From contig JBJKZD010000007.1 of the NCBI GenBank assembly GCA_045560765.1, forward strand, positions 141,469 through 205,468: a DNA stretch of 64,000 nt, given 5' to 3'. The DNA comes from UBA9926 sp913064795 (GTDB lineage: Bacteria > Pseudomonadota > Gammaproteobacteria > Pseudomonadales > Azotimanducaceae). How positions within the stretch are numbered: the stretch's first letter is position 1; every line of letters starts with the position of its first letter. Position numbers and translations under genes: made by a program. Below, in pieces: positions 8,264 through 17,035 of this stretch. The notes under the pieces were generated by a model. That model was not told where the DNA came from, did no database searches, and saw only the letters and a list, made by a program, of their open reading frames with translations.

Positions 8264-9175
8264 TTACGTCCTATCTAGATTGCTGGATTCCATGATCATT
8301 GATCTAAACCACTGATTAGCCTGATCTTTATCTGTGCTCTCGTGCCAATAGAGGTGGGTTTCAAGGTCGCTAGCATCAAAGGGTAGGTCCAAAACTTGAA
8401 CCGGTCCAAGGCTTGTCAAAAAGCGTGCAAAGGTCATCGGGACGGTCATGGCAAGATCGGTGGTCGTGACCAGCAGCGGTGACGACAAGTAGTGCTGCGT
8501 TCTTAACACGATGTTTCTTTTCTTACCCATTTTGCCCAGCGCGAGGTCAACAATACCGAGGCCACCGCGGCGAGACGAGATGTGAATGTGTTCCAGGGAA
8601 AGATAGTCGTCGAGCGAGAGTTTATTCTTGATCAGTGGGTGGTCCTTTCTTACCACGCAAACCTGCGGGCTCTGGCGCAAGGCAACATGTTTAATCTGCG
8701 GGTCCGGGGTGAGCGGCACATCAATCGCAAGATCGAGATTACCGGACGCAAGTTCAATATTGAGGTCCCTGCGCCTAACCTGATAACACTCAATGGCAAC
8801 CTTTGGTGCTGCGTCTTTGAGCTGTCTCACAAGCGGAGGGATTTGGATGGCTTCTGTTAAATCATTGGCGGAAATTCGGAAACGTTTTTCAGATTGCAAG
8901 GGATCGAAGTGCTCGCTGTCTTGAACGCTCGAACGAACGAGGTCGAGGGCTTGCCTAACCCCTCCGATGATATTCTGGGCGACCGGCGTCGGGATCATAC
9001 CATCGGCGGTTCTAACAAAAAGCGGATCATCAAACAGAGTACGAAGGCGAGACAGAGAGTTGGACACCGCGGGCTGGGTAATACCGATGATTTCACCGGC
9101 TCGGGTTAGATTACCCTCGGTGTAGATCGCATCAAGCACGACAAATAAATTAAGATCAATATCACTGAGTTTCAT
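8264..9175 (-). CDS. LysR-family transcriptional regulator
   Basis: A 303-residue regulator with an N-terminal winged helix starting MKLSDIDLNLFVVLDAI; the recognition region is GITQPAVSNSLSRLRTLFDDPLFVR, which resembles the NodD/LeuO-like branch. The C-terminal periplasmic-binding-like effector domain runs from about residue 92 (FRISANDLTEAIQIPPLV). No convincing Shine-Dalgarno is visible. It reads toward pyrB on the same strand with 9 bases between, and its start faces gspE 209 bases away, so it could control either its own row or, less likely, secretion. The effector is unknown. Confidence 0.88.
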   Translation of the reverse strand: MKLSDIDLNLFVVLDAIYTEGNLTRAGEIIGITQPAVSNSLSRLRTLFDDPLFVRTADGMIPTPVAQNIIGGVRQALDLVRSSVQDSEHFDPLQSEKRFRISANDLTEAIQIPPLVRQLKDAAPKVAIECYQVRRRDLNIELASGNLDLAIDVPLTPDPQIKHVALRQSPQVCVVRKDHPLIKNKLSLDDYLSLEHIHISSRRGGLGIVDLALGKMGKKRNIVLRTQHYLSSPLLVTTTDLAMTVPMTFARFLTSLGPVQVLDLPFDASDLETHLYWHESTDKDQANQWFRSMIMESSNLDRT

Positions 9176-9384
9176 GTTGGTTGACCCCAGGATTTGTGTA
9201 GTGAATGTTATATGAGTTCGATCCTAATTAGAAGGGTCGCGGATGATATTGAGGTGAATTTTGTGTAGAGACTGCTACAATTCCGGCATCGGAAAGCGTG
9301 CCTTATTAATGAATGCGAGTTTGTAAAACAGTGCGTATAAAATACCGAATTGATACAAATTATATTTCATTAGGCGACTAATCT

Positions 9385-10890
9385 ATGTCTGACGCGCAAG
9401 CGAATGAGCACCCTGCAATGAATCGATTGCCCTTCGGTTTTGCTAAACGATTTGGCGTAATTTTAGACACCCAACGCGATGATCAGGGACACGCCGGGCT
9501 GGTTTATAAAGCGCCGTTGGCGCCGAGTGTCTTCTCTGAAGTGCAACGGTTCACTGGGCGTCTCGGAACCCTGCGAGAGGTGAGTTCAGTTCAGTTCGAT
9601 GGGCTCTTGTCCTCAGCCTATGAGGAAGATTCTGACGAGGCCATGCAATTTATTGAGGACCTGGGCGAATCCATGGATTTGTCCAGTTTGATGGACCAAC
9701 TACCCGAAAGTGGTGACTTACTAGAACAAGACGACGATGCGCCAATTATTCGTTTGATTAACAGTCTTTTAACCGAAGCCATCAAGGTCGGTGCATCTGA
9801 TATTCATATTGAGACTTATGAAAGCCGGTTGGTGGTTCGATTCCGGGTCGACGGGGTACTCCGAGAAATTGTTTCTCCTCGCCGGGCGATGGCGCCGCTC
9901 CTCGTTTCTCGGATCAAGGTTATGGCAAAGCTCGATATCGCCGAAAAAAGATTGCCGCAAGATGGCCGGATTTCGGTTCGGGTTGGCGGCAAAGAGGTTG
10001 ATGTTCGGGTGTCGACCATTCCCGCGAGTAATGGTGAACGAGTGGTGATGCGTTTGCTCGATAAGCAGGATGGCCGCAAGAGCTTGCCACACCTTGGAAT
10101 GCAGTCGAACGGTCTCGCCCAGATGCAAGGATTACTTGGCAGGCCGCACGGCATTATTTTGGTCACCGGCCCTACAGGTTCAGGTAAGTCGACCACATTG
10201 TATGCAGGTCTTGATCAGCTGAACGACAGCAGTCGGAATATCTTAACCGTTGAGGATCCCATCGAGTATGACGTTGAAGGCGTAGGGCAGACCCAGGTCA
10301 ACGCGAAAGCCAATATGACCTTTGCAAAAGGATTGAGGGCTATTTTGAGACAAGATCCTGATGTGGTGATGGTCGGTGAGATTCGCGATTACGAAACAGC
10401 AGATATTGCGGTGCAAGCCAGTTTAACGGGCCATTTAGTACTCTCTACCCTGCACACAAATACTGCAATTGGCGCGATCACTCGCCTCGCAAATATGGGC
10501 GTCCAACCCTATTTGCTGTCCAATAGTATTGCCGGTTTGGCAGCGCAGCGCTTGGTTCGGGTTCTTTGCGAGCGCTGCAAAGTTGCGCACGCACCGGATG
10601 AATACGAGCAAAATTTTCTCAAGGTTGATGGTGCGGACTCAGCAACAATCTACCGTGCTGTAGGTTGTGAGCGCTGCGCATTTGAGGGGTATCGAGGGCG
10701 TCAGGGCATTTACGAAATCATTGTTGTCGATGACAAACTTCGAGAGATGATTCATATGGGTGCCTCCGAGCCCGAGATGGAAAAACAAGCGAGAACTGTC
10801 TCCTCTGGTATTCGTGATGATGGTCGCAGTAAAGTGCTAGCAGGGATTACAACGATTGACGAAATTCTTCGCGTCACGATGGCGGACTGA
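9385..10890 (+). CDS. gspE: Type II secretion ATPase GspE
   Basis: A 501-residue cytoplasmic hexameric ATPase that powers pseudopilus assembly. Visible are the N2 domain motif SDIHIE, Walker A GPTGSGKST, the Asp box EDPIEYDVEGVGQ, Walker B DPDVVMVGEIRD and the His box LSTLHTNTA. The zinc module typical of GspE has both CxxC pairs: LCERCK and CERCAFEGYRGRQG. The N-terminus is short compared with E. coli or Vibrio GspE. It opens the gsp block and precedes gspF by 10 bases. Normally gspC and gspD would precede it; here the upstream gene is a divergent lysR. Confidence 0.95.
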   Translation: MSDAQANEHPAMNRLPFGFAKRFGVILDTQRDDQGHAGLVYKAPLAPSVFSEVQRFTGRLGTLREVSSVQFDGLLSSAYEEDSDEAMQFIEDLGESMDLSSLMDQLPESGDLLEQDDDAPIIRLINSLLTEAIKVGASDIHIETYESRLVVRFRVDGVLREIVSPRRAMAPLLVSRIKVMAKLDIAEKRLPQDGRISVRVGGKEVDVRVSTIPASNGERVVMRLLDKQDGRKSLPHLGMQSNGLAQMQGLLGRPHGIILVTGPTGSGKSTTLYAGLDQLNDSSRNILTVEDPIEYDVEGVGQTQVNAKANMTFAKGLRAILRQDPDVVMVGEIRDYETADIAVQASLTGHLVLSTLHTNTAIGAITRLANMGVQPYLLSNSIAGLAAQRLVRVLCERCKVAHAPDEYEQNFLKVDGADSATIYRAVGCERCAFEGYRGRQGIYEIIVVDDKLREMIHMGASEPEMEKQARTVSSGIRDDGRSKVLAGITTIDEILRVTMAD

Positions 10891-10900
10891 TTGAGTCATT

Positions 10901-12130
10901 ATGCCGGCTTTTGAATATCAGGCGCTTGATGCGCGGGGTCGAAGTAAAAGTGGCATGCTCGAGGGCGACTCCGCAAGGCAGGTTCGACAATCTTTGAGAG
11001 ATCAAGGGCTGGCTCCGACTCAAGTGAAGTTGACCAGTCAGGTCAGCGGCGAGGAGCCGGCTGCAGCCAACTTTTTTTCCAGGTTTTTCCAGCCAACGCT
11101 GACTGTCAGCGAACGCGCGTTGATCACGCGTCAGTTGGCGACGCTGATCGCCGCTGGATTGCCCATTGAAGAATCTTTACTTGCTGTCTCGAGACAGACC
11201 GAACTGCCGAAAACCCAAAAAATGCTGGTCACTGTTAGAACTCGGGTGCTCGAGGGATTTTCCCTGGCTCGCAGTTTGGAAGTTTTCCCAAAGGCTTTTC
11301 CCGAACTTTTTAGAGCCACGATTGCTGCGGGAGAATCTTCAGGGCACTTAGAGGCAGTTCTGAATCAGCTCGCCGATTTCAGCGAGTCGCAATACGAGTC
11401 AGCCACGCGGATTCAGCAAGCATTGGTTTACCCGGTTATTTTATTTGTCTTAACGGTTCTGATCCTTGCGGGTCTGTTGGGATATGTGGTGCCAGATATT
11501 GTCGCTGTTTTTGCCGACACAGGGCAGGCCTTACCGGATTTGACTCGGCTCATCATCGCACTCAGCGATTTTGTCGCGGGATATGGCTGGTTGGTTGGGT
11601 TAGGATTGATTGCGGCGGGGTTAGGGGTTCGGCAAATTCTGTCGCTCGCCAGCTACCGCCTTAAGTTCGATCAATTTTTGCTGCGTGCCCCCCTGGTTGC
11701 CAAAATGAGTAGAGGCCGCAATATCTCTCAATTTGCCAGCACACTGAGTATTTTGTCAGCTTCCGGGGTCCCGTTAGTAGATGCCATGAAAATTGCGGGT
11801 GCTGTGGTATCAAACACTTGGCTCCGAGCGGAAGTTGAGGCGGCAACAGTTCGAGTGAGTGAGGGTAGTAGTCTGCAGGCGGCACTTCAAGCCAGCGGTT
11901 ACTTTCCGCCGATGATGCTTTATATGATCGCCAGCGGCGAATCGAGCGGCGAGCTCGATGGCATGTTGGCGCGAGTAGCGCGGTATCTTCAGCAGGATGT
12001 CGAAGCTCTGCTAGCAACTCTGTTGAGTTTGATTGGGCCACTGATGTTGGTGATTATGGGCGGCGCGGTATTCACGATCGTAATGGCGATCTTGCTGCCG
12101 ATTATCAACTTAAATCAAATGGTTGGCTAG
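10901..12130 (+). CDS. gspF: Type II secretion inner membrane platform protein GspF
   Basis: A 409-residue polytopic protein starting MPAFEYQALDARGRSKSGMLEGDS, the standard GspF N-terminus. Two T2SSF domains are seen (about 75-195 and 275-400), each with the GES-G motif (AAGESSGHLEAVLNQLA, ASGESSGELDGMLARVA). Membrane segments lie near residues 175-200, 225-245 and 380-405. It anchors the GspE ATPase to the assembly platform. Located 10 bases after gspE and 50 bases before gspG. Confidence 0.95.
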   Translation: MPAFEYQALDARGRSKSGMLEGDSARQVRQSLRDQGLAPTQVKLTSQVSGEEPAAANFFSRFFQPTLTVSERALITRQLATLIAAGLPIEESLLAVSRQTELPKTQKMLVTVRTRVLEGFSLARSLEVFPKAFPELFRATIAAGESSGHLEAVLNQLADFSESQYESATRIQQALVYPVILFVLTVLILAGLLGYVVPDIVAVFADTGQALPDLTRLIIALSDFVAGYGWLVGLGLIAAGLGVRQILSLASYRLKFDQFLLRAPLVAKMSRGRNISQFASTLSILSASGVPLVDAMKIAGAVVSNTWLRAEVEAATVRVSEGSSLQAALQASGYFPPMMLYMIASGESSGELDGMLARVARYLQQDVEALLATLLSLIGPLMLVIMGGAVFTIVMAILLPIINLNQMVG

Positions 12131-12180
12131 ACAAAGGCCGCCAAACAGTTTTATTCAGGTCAATAACAGAAGGAAAAATC

Positions 12181-12603
12181 ATGTCGAGTAACCATCAGGG
12201 CGGATTCACGCTGATTGAAATCATGGTCGTTGTCGTCATTTTAGGCATATTAGGAGCGCTCATCGTGCCAAATATCGTGGGTCGGCCCGACGAAGCGCGT
12301 GTGACTGCAGCGCGCTCTGATATTCAACAGGTAGGTAATGCCCTCGACCTGTATCGAATGGATAACGGCCATTACCCCAGCACGGACCAGGGGCTGGAAG
12401 CTCTGATCGAAAAGCCTTCGGGTTATCCCGAGCCAAGGCGCTGGAATGCGGATGGTTATCTCAAGAAGCTGCCGATCGATCCTTGGGGAGATCCATACTT
12501 GTACTTTAGCGAAGGCCGCAACATTGAAGTTTACTCCCTAGGTTCAGATCGACGAGAAGGCGGTGAAGGGGTCGATGCTGATTTAAAGCTGTCTGATCTT
12601 TAA
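12181..12603 (+). CDS. gspG: Major pseudopilin GspG
   Basis: A 140-residue precursor with the prepilin peptidase site GGFTLIEIMVVVVILGILGA, a six-to-seven-residue basic leader before the cleavage Gly, and E5 of the mature protein. The C-terminal region DPWGDPYLYFSEGRN and EVYSLGSDRREGGEGVDAD carries the conserved calcium-site loop of GspG. It is the main subunit of the T2SS pseudopilus. AGAAGGA lies upstream of the ATG. gspH starts 7 bases after the stop. Confidence 0.95.
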   Translation: MSSNHQGGFTLIEIMVVVVILGILGALIVPNIVGRPDEARVTAARSDIQQVGNALDLYRMDNGHYPSTDQGLEALIEKPSGYPEPRRWNADGYLKKLPIDPWGDPYLYFSEGRNIEVYSLGSDRREGGEGVDADLKLSDL

Positions 12604-12610
12604 CGACCGG

Positions 12611-13162
12611 ATGATAGGCAAGGCAGGCTTTACGCTTATAGAGATTCTGGTAGTTCTCTTTATTGTGTCTCTGCTCACTGGACTGGTGGTTGCAAATCTG
12701 CCGGGGTTTGTCACCACGGCGGATTTTGAAGAAGAAACCCAGAGACTCAAATTCGCGCTTGAGCAAGGCCTTGAAAAAGCGCAAATTGATACTGTCGAGG
12801 TCGGTCTTAAGGTTGACGAAGCGAATTATTCTTTCTGGATTTTTGATGAAGCAACTCGAGACTGGAACCCTGCAGTGGACCGCGCTCTGAGCGCCCATGG
12901 GTTGGCCGAGGGCTTATTGCTTCGATTGACGACCGAGGGTGAACCGATGACATTAAAACCCATTGCTGCGGAAGTTGACCAAGGGGCGAACTCCGAATCC
13001 CAGAGAGAACCCGAAGGTCCAAAGATCCTACTTTTATCCAGTGGCGAGACTACCGTGTTCAAACTGGAACTCTACTCGGAAGAAAATTTCTGGATGAGCG
13101 TCACTTCCGATGGGTTTGGGGCCTTTCAAGTCAATCAGGAGCCTTTATCTCGTGAGGAGTAG
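12611..13162 (+). CDS. gspH: Minor pseudopilin GspH
   Basis: A 183-residue pseudopilin precursor with the cleavage motif AGFTLIEILVVLFIVSLLTG after a short leader MIGK. The globular part is weakly conserved, as usual for GspH. A stretch around residues 115-140 (EVDQGANSESQREPEGPK) is rich in Glu, Ser and Gln and is probably a surface loop. It sits between gspG and gspI, and its end overlaps the GTG start of gspI. Confidence 0.88.
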   Translation: MIGKAGFTLIEILVVLFIVSLLTGLVVANLPGFVTTADFEEETQRLKFALEQGLEKAQIDTVEVGLKVDEANYSFWIFDEATRDWNPAVDRALSAHGLAEGLLLRLTTEGEPMTLKPIAAEVDQGANSESQREPEGPKILLLSSGETTVFKLELYSEENFWMSVTSDGFGAFQVNQEPLSREE

Positions 13163-13547
13163 GTGTCGTTCAACGAGCAGTGCTGGATTTACCTTGATCG
13201 AAGTTATGATCGCGCTGGCTGTTTTTTCAGTCGTGGCGATGGCGCTCACGAAAAATGCCTCCCTCGCGGTCACGCAAACTGCTCGGATGCAGGATCAACT
13301 GCTAGCACATACCGTTGCCCAGAATGTCCTGAACGATTTGCTGTCCTCTGGACGTCGGGATAAGGCATTTGAAGGTCCATCAAGACAGCAGTCTGAGGTC
13401 ACGATGGCCAGCCGTTCCTGGCAGGTCCAAGTCCGTTTGCGTCCGACGGATGACGCCGATATTAAGCGAGTGAGGGTATCGGTCCGAGATGACCAGTACT
13501 TTGACGAGGAGCTTGCGGTTTTAACAGGTTTTGTGGGTCGGCAATGA
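13152..13547 (+). CDS. gspI: Minor pseudopilin GspI
   Basis: A 131-residue pseudopilin with the motif AGFTLIEVMIALAVFSVVAM. The start is a GTG (13152-13154), giving leader VRSRCRSTSSAG; AGGAG lies at 13137-13141, ten bases upstream. An earlier in-frame ATG at 13110 would give an implausibly long leader. The gene overlaps the gspH end by 11 bases and the gspJ start by 4 (ATGA). GspI, GspJ and GspK form the pseudopilus tip complex. Confidence 0.9.
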   Translation: MRSRCRSTSSAGFTLIEVMIALAVFSVVAMALTKNASLAVTQTARMQDQLLAHTVAQNVLNDLLSSGRRDKAFEGPSRQQSEVTMASRSWQVQVRLRPTDDADIKRVRVSVRDDQYFDEELAVLTGFVGRQ

Positions 13548-14278
13548 GGCGCTCGAGCTCAGGGTTCACATTGCTCGAAGTGTTGATCGCGATGGCGATA
13601 TTTGCCATTTTGGGATTGGCGTCCAATCAAATGCTGCGCAGCGTCTCCGGTGTTGAGCGAGAGATGAGTCAGCAAACCCTTGCCTATCGCGAGCTCATAA
13701 AGCTCTTTGGAATTATTGACAGGGATCTCTCTCAGCTGATTTATCGCGGGGTTCGAGATGAATTCGGTGACCCGATTGCGGCGGTCTCAGTCAATCAAGG
13801 ACGCTATCCATTGGAATTTTCCAGATCAGGTTGGCGAAATCCGCTGGAGCGAGCGCGGAGTGACCTCCAGCGAGTTGCCTATGAAGTCAATGGTGATAAG
13901 TTGCAACGGCTGATCTGGCTGGTGCTGGATCGCGCGGAGGATACCGAGCCTAAGGTTCAGACGCTGCTCTCGAATGTGATTGATTTTAAGGTCCGGGTCA
14001 TCAAGCCGGATGGCCAGCGACAGGAAGTGATTACCGCTGAGGATGGAGATGAAGTACCGGTGGCGCTAGAAGTAAAGGTCACGACTGAGCGCTGGGGTGA
14101 GTTGGCTCGGGTGATTGATTTACCGGATTATCTACCCCTGCTGCCTGGTGGCGTCTCCGGTGACCGCAATGAACGGGATACCTCGGAGCCTGCGCCCGGG
14201 GATGAGCGAGAGCCTGCGCCGTCGCCAGTTCCTTTGAGCTTGATCTCAGGTCAAGAGGTCCCTGCCCGTGCGACCTAA
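13544..14278 (+). CDS. gspJ: Minor pseudopilin GspJ
   Basis: A 244-residue pseudopilin with MRRSSSGFTLLEVLIAMAIF at the N-terminus and the GspJ signature VEREMSQQTLAYRELIKLFGIIDRDLSQLI after it. The last ~35 residues are a Pro/Glu/Asp-rich tail (DTSEPAPGDEREPAPSPVP), longer than in many homologues and probably disordered. The start overlaps the gspI stop; the end overlaps the gspK GTG start by 11 bases. Confidence 0.93.
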   Translation: MRRSSSGFTLLEVLIAMAIFAILGLASNQMLRSVSGVEREMSQQTLAYRELIKLFGIIDRDLSQLIYRGVRDEFGDPIAAVSVNQGRYPLEFSRSGWRNPLERARSDLQRVAYEVNGDKLQRLIWLVLDRAEDTEPKVQTLLSNVIDFKVRVIKPDGQRQEVITAEDGDEVPVALEVKVTTERWGELARVIDLPDYLPLLPGGVSGDRNERDTSEPAPGDEREPAPSPVPLSLISGQEVPARAT

Positions 14279-15269
14279 ACATTCACAGGCTGGCATCGCT
14301 CTGATGATCGTGCTGTTGGTTGTGACCATTGCCACAGTCTTGAGCACCGCTATTGCTAAGAATCAGTCCCGTACAATTGGAACAGCCTCCAGTTATTTCG
14401 ATCGTGCCCAAGCCTACTATTTTGCTCGAGGTGGAGAGACCTTTGCCCGTCAACTTCTCTTCCGAGACTTTAAGGAACAACCCGAGCGCGATGATCTAAC
14501 CGAGGAATGGGCCGCGCTCGATTTAGTCTTTGAGTACGAGGGTGGTGAAGTTCAAATCTATATCGAAGATTTGCAAGGCCGGTTTAACCTGAATCAGTTT
14601 GTAGCCGGCGATCAGCGGACGTCCCTGCTGTCTGAGAAGTTATCGCTCATGACTGCTCAAATTGGTCTAGATCCGGCCTGGATGGATGACTTGCTAGATT
14701 ATACGGATATCGATGGCGAAGTGCGCTTGGGTGGTGCTGAAGACTACTTTTATTTGGGCCTTGACCAACCGTTTCGTACCAGCGGTCAGCCGCTGCAGGA
14801 TTTGAGTGAAATAAGAATGTTGCGATCAATGTCGAGTGAAGGCTATGCGAGGCTAAGCGAAGTGCTTACGGTAACGCCGGCCATGGGGTCGAGCTTAAAC
14901 GTCAATACAGCGCCAGCGATGGTACTGCAGACTCTCGCGTCTGATCTCTCTCTAGAACAGGCGAATGCTCTGATCGATCGCAGGACCACCGCCGAAGGGT
15001 TTGATACAGTGCAGGCGTTTCTCCAGCAACCCGAATTGGCTGGACTTGCCGTGAAGGCAGAGGGTCTTGGTGTACAATCCTCCTTTTTCAAGGCAAACAT
15101 CAAAGCGCGATATGAGAATCAAACCCTCTATCTAACAAGTTTTATTTATCGGGAACCGACCACGGGTGAAATGACGGTGTATAAACGAATCAATAATGCG
15201 CGTTTTACGATACCCCTAGAGGTGTCGGAGGCCGAGCAAGGGCAGGATCAGGAGACGAACGGTGCTTGA
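14268..15269 (+). CDS. gspK: Minor pseudopilin GspK
   Basis: A 333-residue tip pseudopilin. The start is a GTG at 14268, giving MRPKHSQAGIALMIVLLVVT; the IAL form of the cleavage site, without Glu at +5, is normal for GspK. The conserved block IEDLQGRFNLNQ and the SAM-like SLNVNTAPAMVLQTL are present. It caps the pseudopilus with GspI and GspJ. It overlaps gspL by 8 bases. Confidence 0.93.
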   Translation: MRPKHSQAGIALMIVLLVVTIATVLSTAIAKNQSRTIGTASSYFDRAQAYYFARGGETFARQLLFRDFKEQPERDDLTEEWAALDLVFEYEGGEVQIYIEDLQGRFNLNQFVAGDQRTSLLSEKLSLMTAQIGLDPAWMDDLLDYTDIDGEVRLGGAEDYFYLGLDQPFRTSGQPLQDLSEIRMLRSMSSEGYARLSEVLTVTPAMGSSLNVNTAPAMVLQTLASDLSLEQANALIDRRTTAEGFDTVQAFLQQPELAGLAVKAEGLGVQSSFFKANIKARYENQTLYLTSFIYREPTTGEMTVYKRINNARFTIPLEVSEAEQGQDQETNGA

Positions 15270-16479
15270 GTCTCTTGTCATTCACTGGCGTCGTCATGAT
15301 CTCCATTGGCTCTGGTTGAATGGGGCTGGTCAACCCATTGAGGAAAGTTCGGGATCTTGGGTCGACTTTACCGAGATGCTCGAAGCCGAGAGGCTCAAAG
15401 AAGAAGGAGCGGCTTTTCAGACCACGGTCCTATTTTCTTCCGAGCAAGTGTTATTGAAAACTGTCGAAGTGCCGCCCAAACCAACGCGGCAGATAATGGA
15501 TGCTGTCCCATTTTTGGTTGAAGAAGTGCTTGCTGACGACGTCTTTGACTGCTTTATCGCCATCGGGCAACGGGTCGGTGATGTTTTGTCTGTAGCAGTG
15601 GTCGAGGAAAGCCTTATCAGTGAACGGCTTGCTCAATTGAACGCACATGGTTTGGATCCAGAATTTATCGGAATTGATCAAGATTTATTGCCGGAGGTTC
15701 AGGGCCAGCTCATGGTCACTGATACGCTTGCCTTTTTGAATACTTGGAGCCATGAGAAGGTTGCGATCCGTTCAGATCAACTCAAGGAGGTGCTACCCAT
15801 ATTTTTAGGGCAGGATGCCGGCAGCCTCACGATTGTCGATTTTACCGAGCTAGAAACGGTCGAGGATTTACTAAAAGATTCGCTGATACTGCGTGAAGAA
15901 TCCCTCTCAGCTTCTGAGACGCCTTTTCTTGCGCACCTTTTTAACCAATCTCGGAGCCAGCGCATTAATTTACGGCAAGGCCAATATGCGTTTCGATCAA
16001 AATCAGGCGCCGCGACCGCTAGATACAAGCGTTTAGGCTTGGCGGCCGCATTTGTTTTTGGGCTGCAAATGGTCTTGACCGCCGGACAGGGGTTTTTTCT
16101 TAATCAACAAGCGACAGATCTTGAACAGCAGGCCATCGCGCTGTATCAGTCCGTCTTTCCCAAGGACTCCAATACTCGAGATATGGCCAGGCGATGGCGA
16201 AGTCGCCTTTCAGGCAGCGGTGCAACGAATCAAGTCGGTCTTGGCACCTTGATGGAAGTGGTCAGTCAGCGCTTGAGCGGCTCTGGCCTGACGTTGGATA
16301 ACCTTAATTACAATGCGTCGAGGGGTGATTTGGTGCTGCAGCTGTCGGGTCGCCAGAGTGATCAGATTATGGCCTTGGCAGAGGGCTTAATGGGTGCAGG
16401 TTTTCAAGCCGAAATCGGCACCATCTCCCAAGAAAATGCAGCTGTCCGTGGAAGTCTTCGGATCCGGACGGGAGGATGA
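15262..16479 (+). CDS. gspL: Type II secretion protein GspL
   Basis: A 405-residue bitopic protein. The cytoplasmic actin-like domain (to about residue 250) would bind GspE; motifs such as VEVPPKPTRQIMDAVPFLVEE fit GspL. A single membrane segment lies near residues 258-278 (LGLAAAFVFGLQMVLTAGQG), followed by a ferredoxin-like periplasmic domain. The GTG start at 15262 has AGGAGA at 15249-15254. It overlaps gspM by 4 bases. Confidence 0.92.
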   Translation: MLESLVIHWRRHDLHWLWLNGAGQPIEESSGSWVDFTEMLEAERLKEEGAAFQTTVLFSSEQVLLKTVEVPPKPTRQIMDAVPFLVEEVLADDVFDCFIAIGQRVGDVLSVAVVEESLISERLAQLNAHGLDPEFIGIDQDLLPEVQGQLMVTDTLAFLNTWSHEKVAIRSDQLKEVLPIFLGQDAGSLTIVDFTELETVEDLLKDSLILREESLSASETPFLAHLFNQSRSQRINLRQGQYAFRSKSGAATARYKRLGLAAAFVFGLQMVLTAGQGFFLNQQATDLEQQAIALYQSVFPKDSNTRDMARRWRSRLSGSGATNQVGLGTLMEVVSQRLSGSGLTLDNLNYNASRGDLVLQLSGRQSDQIMALAEGLMGAGFQAEIGTISQENAAVRGSLRIRTGG

Positions 16480-16979
16480 CAATGCCCCCATCTCTACAAG
16501 TCTATTGGCAGCGCTTTAAGCAACTGAAAGCCAGTGAGCAGAGGATGTTGCTGTTTCTTGGCGTATTTCTGGGCGTCCTAGCGGTCTATGCACTGCTTTG
16601 GTCTCCGATCACATCTTTTCAGGAAGATCAGTTCCTCGAACGTGAGCGACAACTTGAATTGCTGACAATGATGCAACAGACCGAGAACCAAGCGCGCAAT
16701 TCAGTTGTTACTGCTAATGCAGGTTCTTTTGATCCAAACTTGTTGGCGGTTGTGACTCGGGCGACCACCGCGCAAGGCATTAGTCCCAATCGCTTGCAAC
16801 CTGAGGGGGATAGTTCGGTCAGTCTCTGGTTTGACCAAGTTGTGTTTTCTGAATTGATGCGGCTGGTGCATGATGTGAAACAAACCCAAGGGATTGATGT
16901 TGCCCAAATGGTTGTGGATCGGACGGAGGTGCCCGGAAAGGTTAGGGCGCGCTTGGTCCTTACGCGTCTGACGAATTGA
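16476..16979 (+). CDS. gspM: Type II secretion protein GspM
   Basis: A 167-residue bitopic protein with a short cytoplasmic N-terminus, one membrane segment (MLLFLGVFLGVLAVYALLW, about residues 24-42) and a small periplasmic domain. It pairs with GspL at the inner membrane platform. It ends the gsp block: no gspN, gspC, gspD or prepilin peptidase gene follows. It converges on the MATE gene. Confidence 0.9.
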   Translation: MTMPPSLQVYWQRFKQLKASEQRMLLFLGVFLGVLAVYALLWSPITSFQEDQFLERERQLELLTMMQQTENQARNSVVTANAGSFDPNLLAVVTRATTAQGISPNRLQPEGDSSVSLWFDQVVFSELMRLVHDVKQTQGIDVAQMVVDRTEVPGKVRARLVLTRLTN

Positions 16980-17035
16980 TCGTCTTCAAATGCGTCGTTC
17001 ACCTGAGGGTTGCGACGCTTGGATGAATGAAGATG

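Noticed and set aside
16992..17018. Terminator between gspM and the MATE gene
   Set aside because: Only a 6-bp stem (GCGTCG/CGACGC) with a 15-base loop and no T run.
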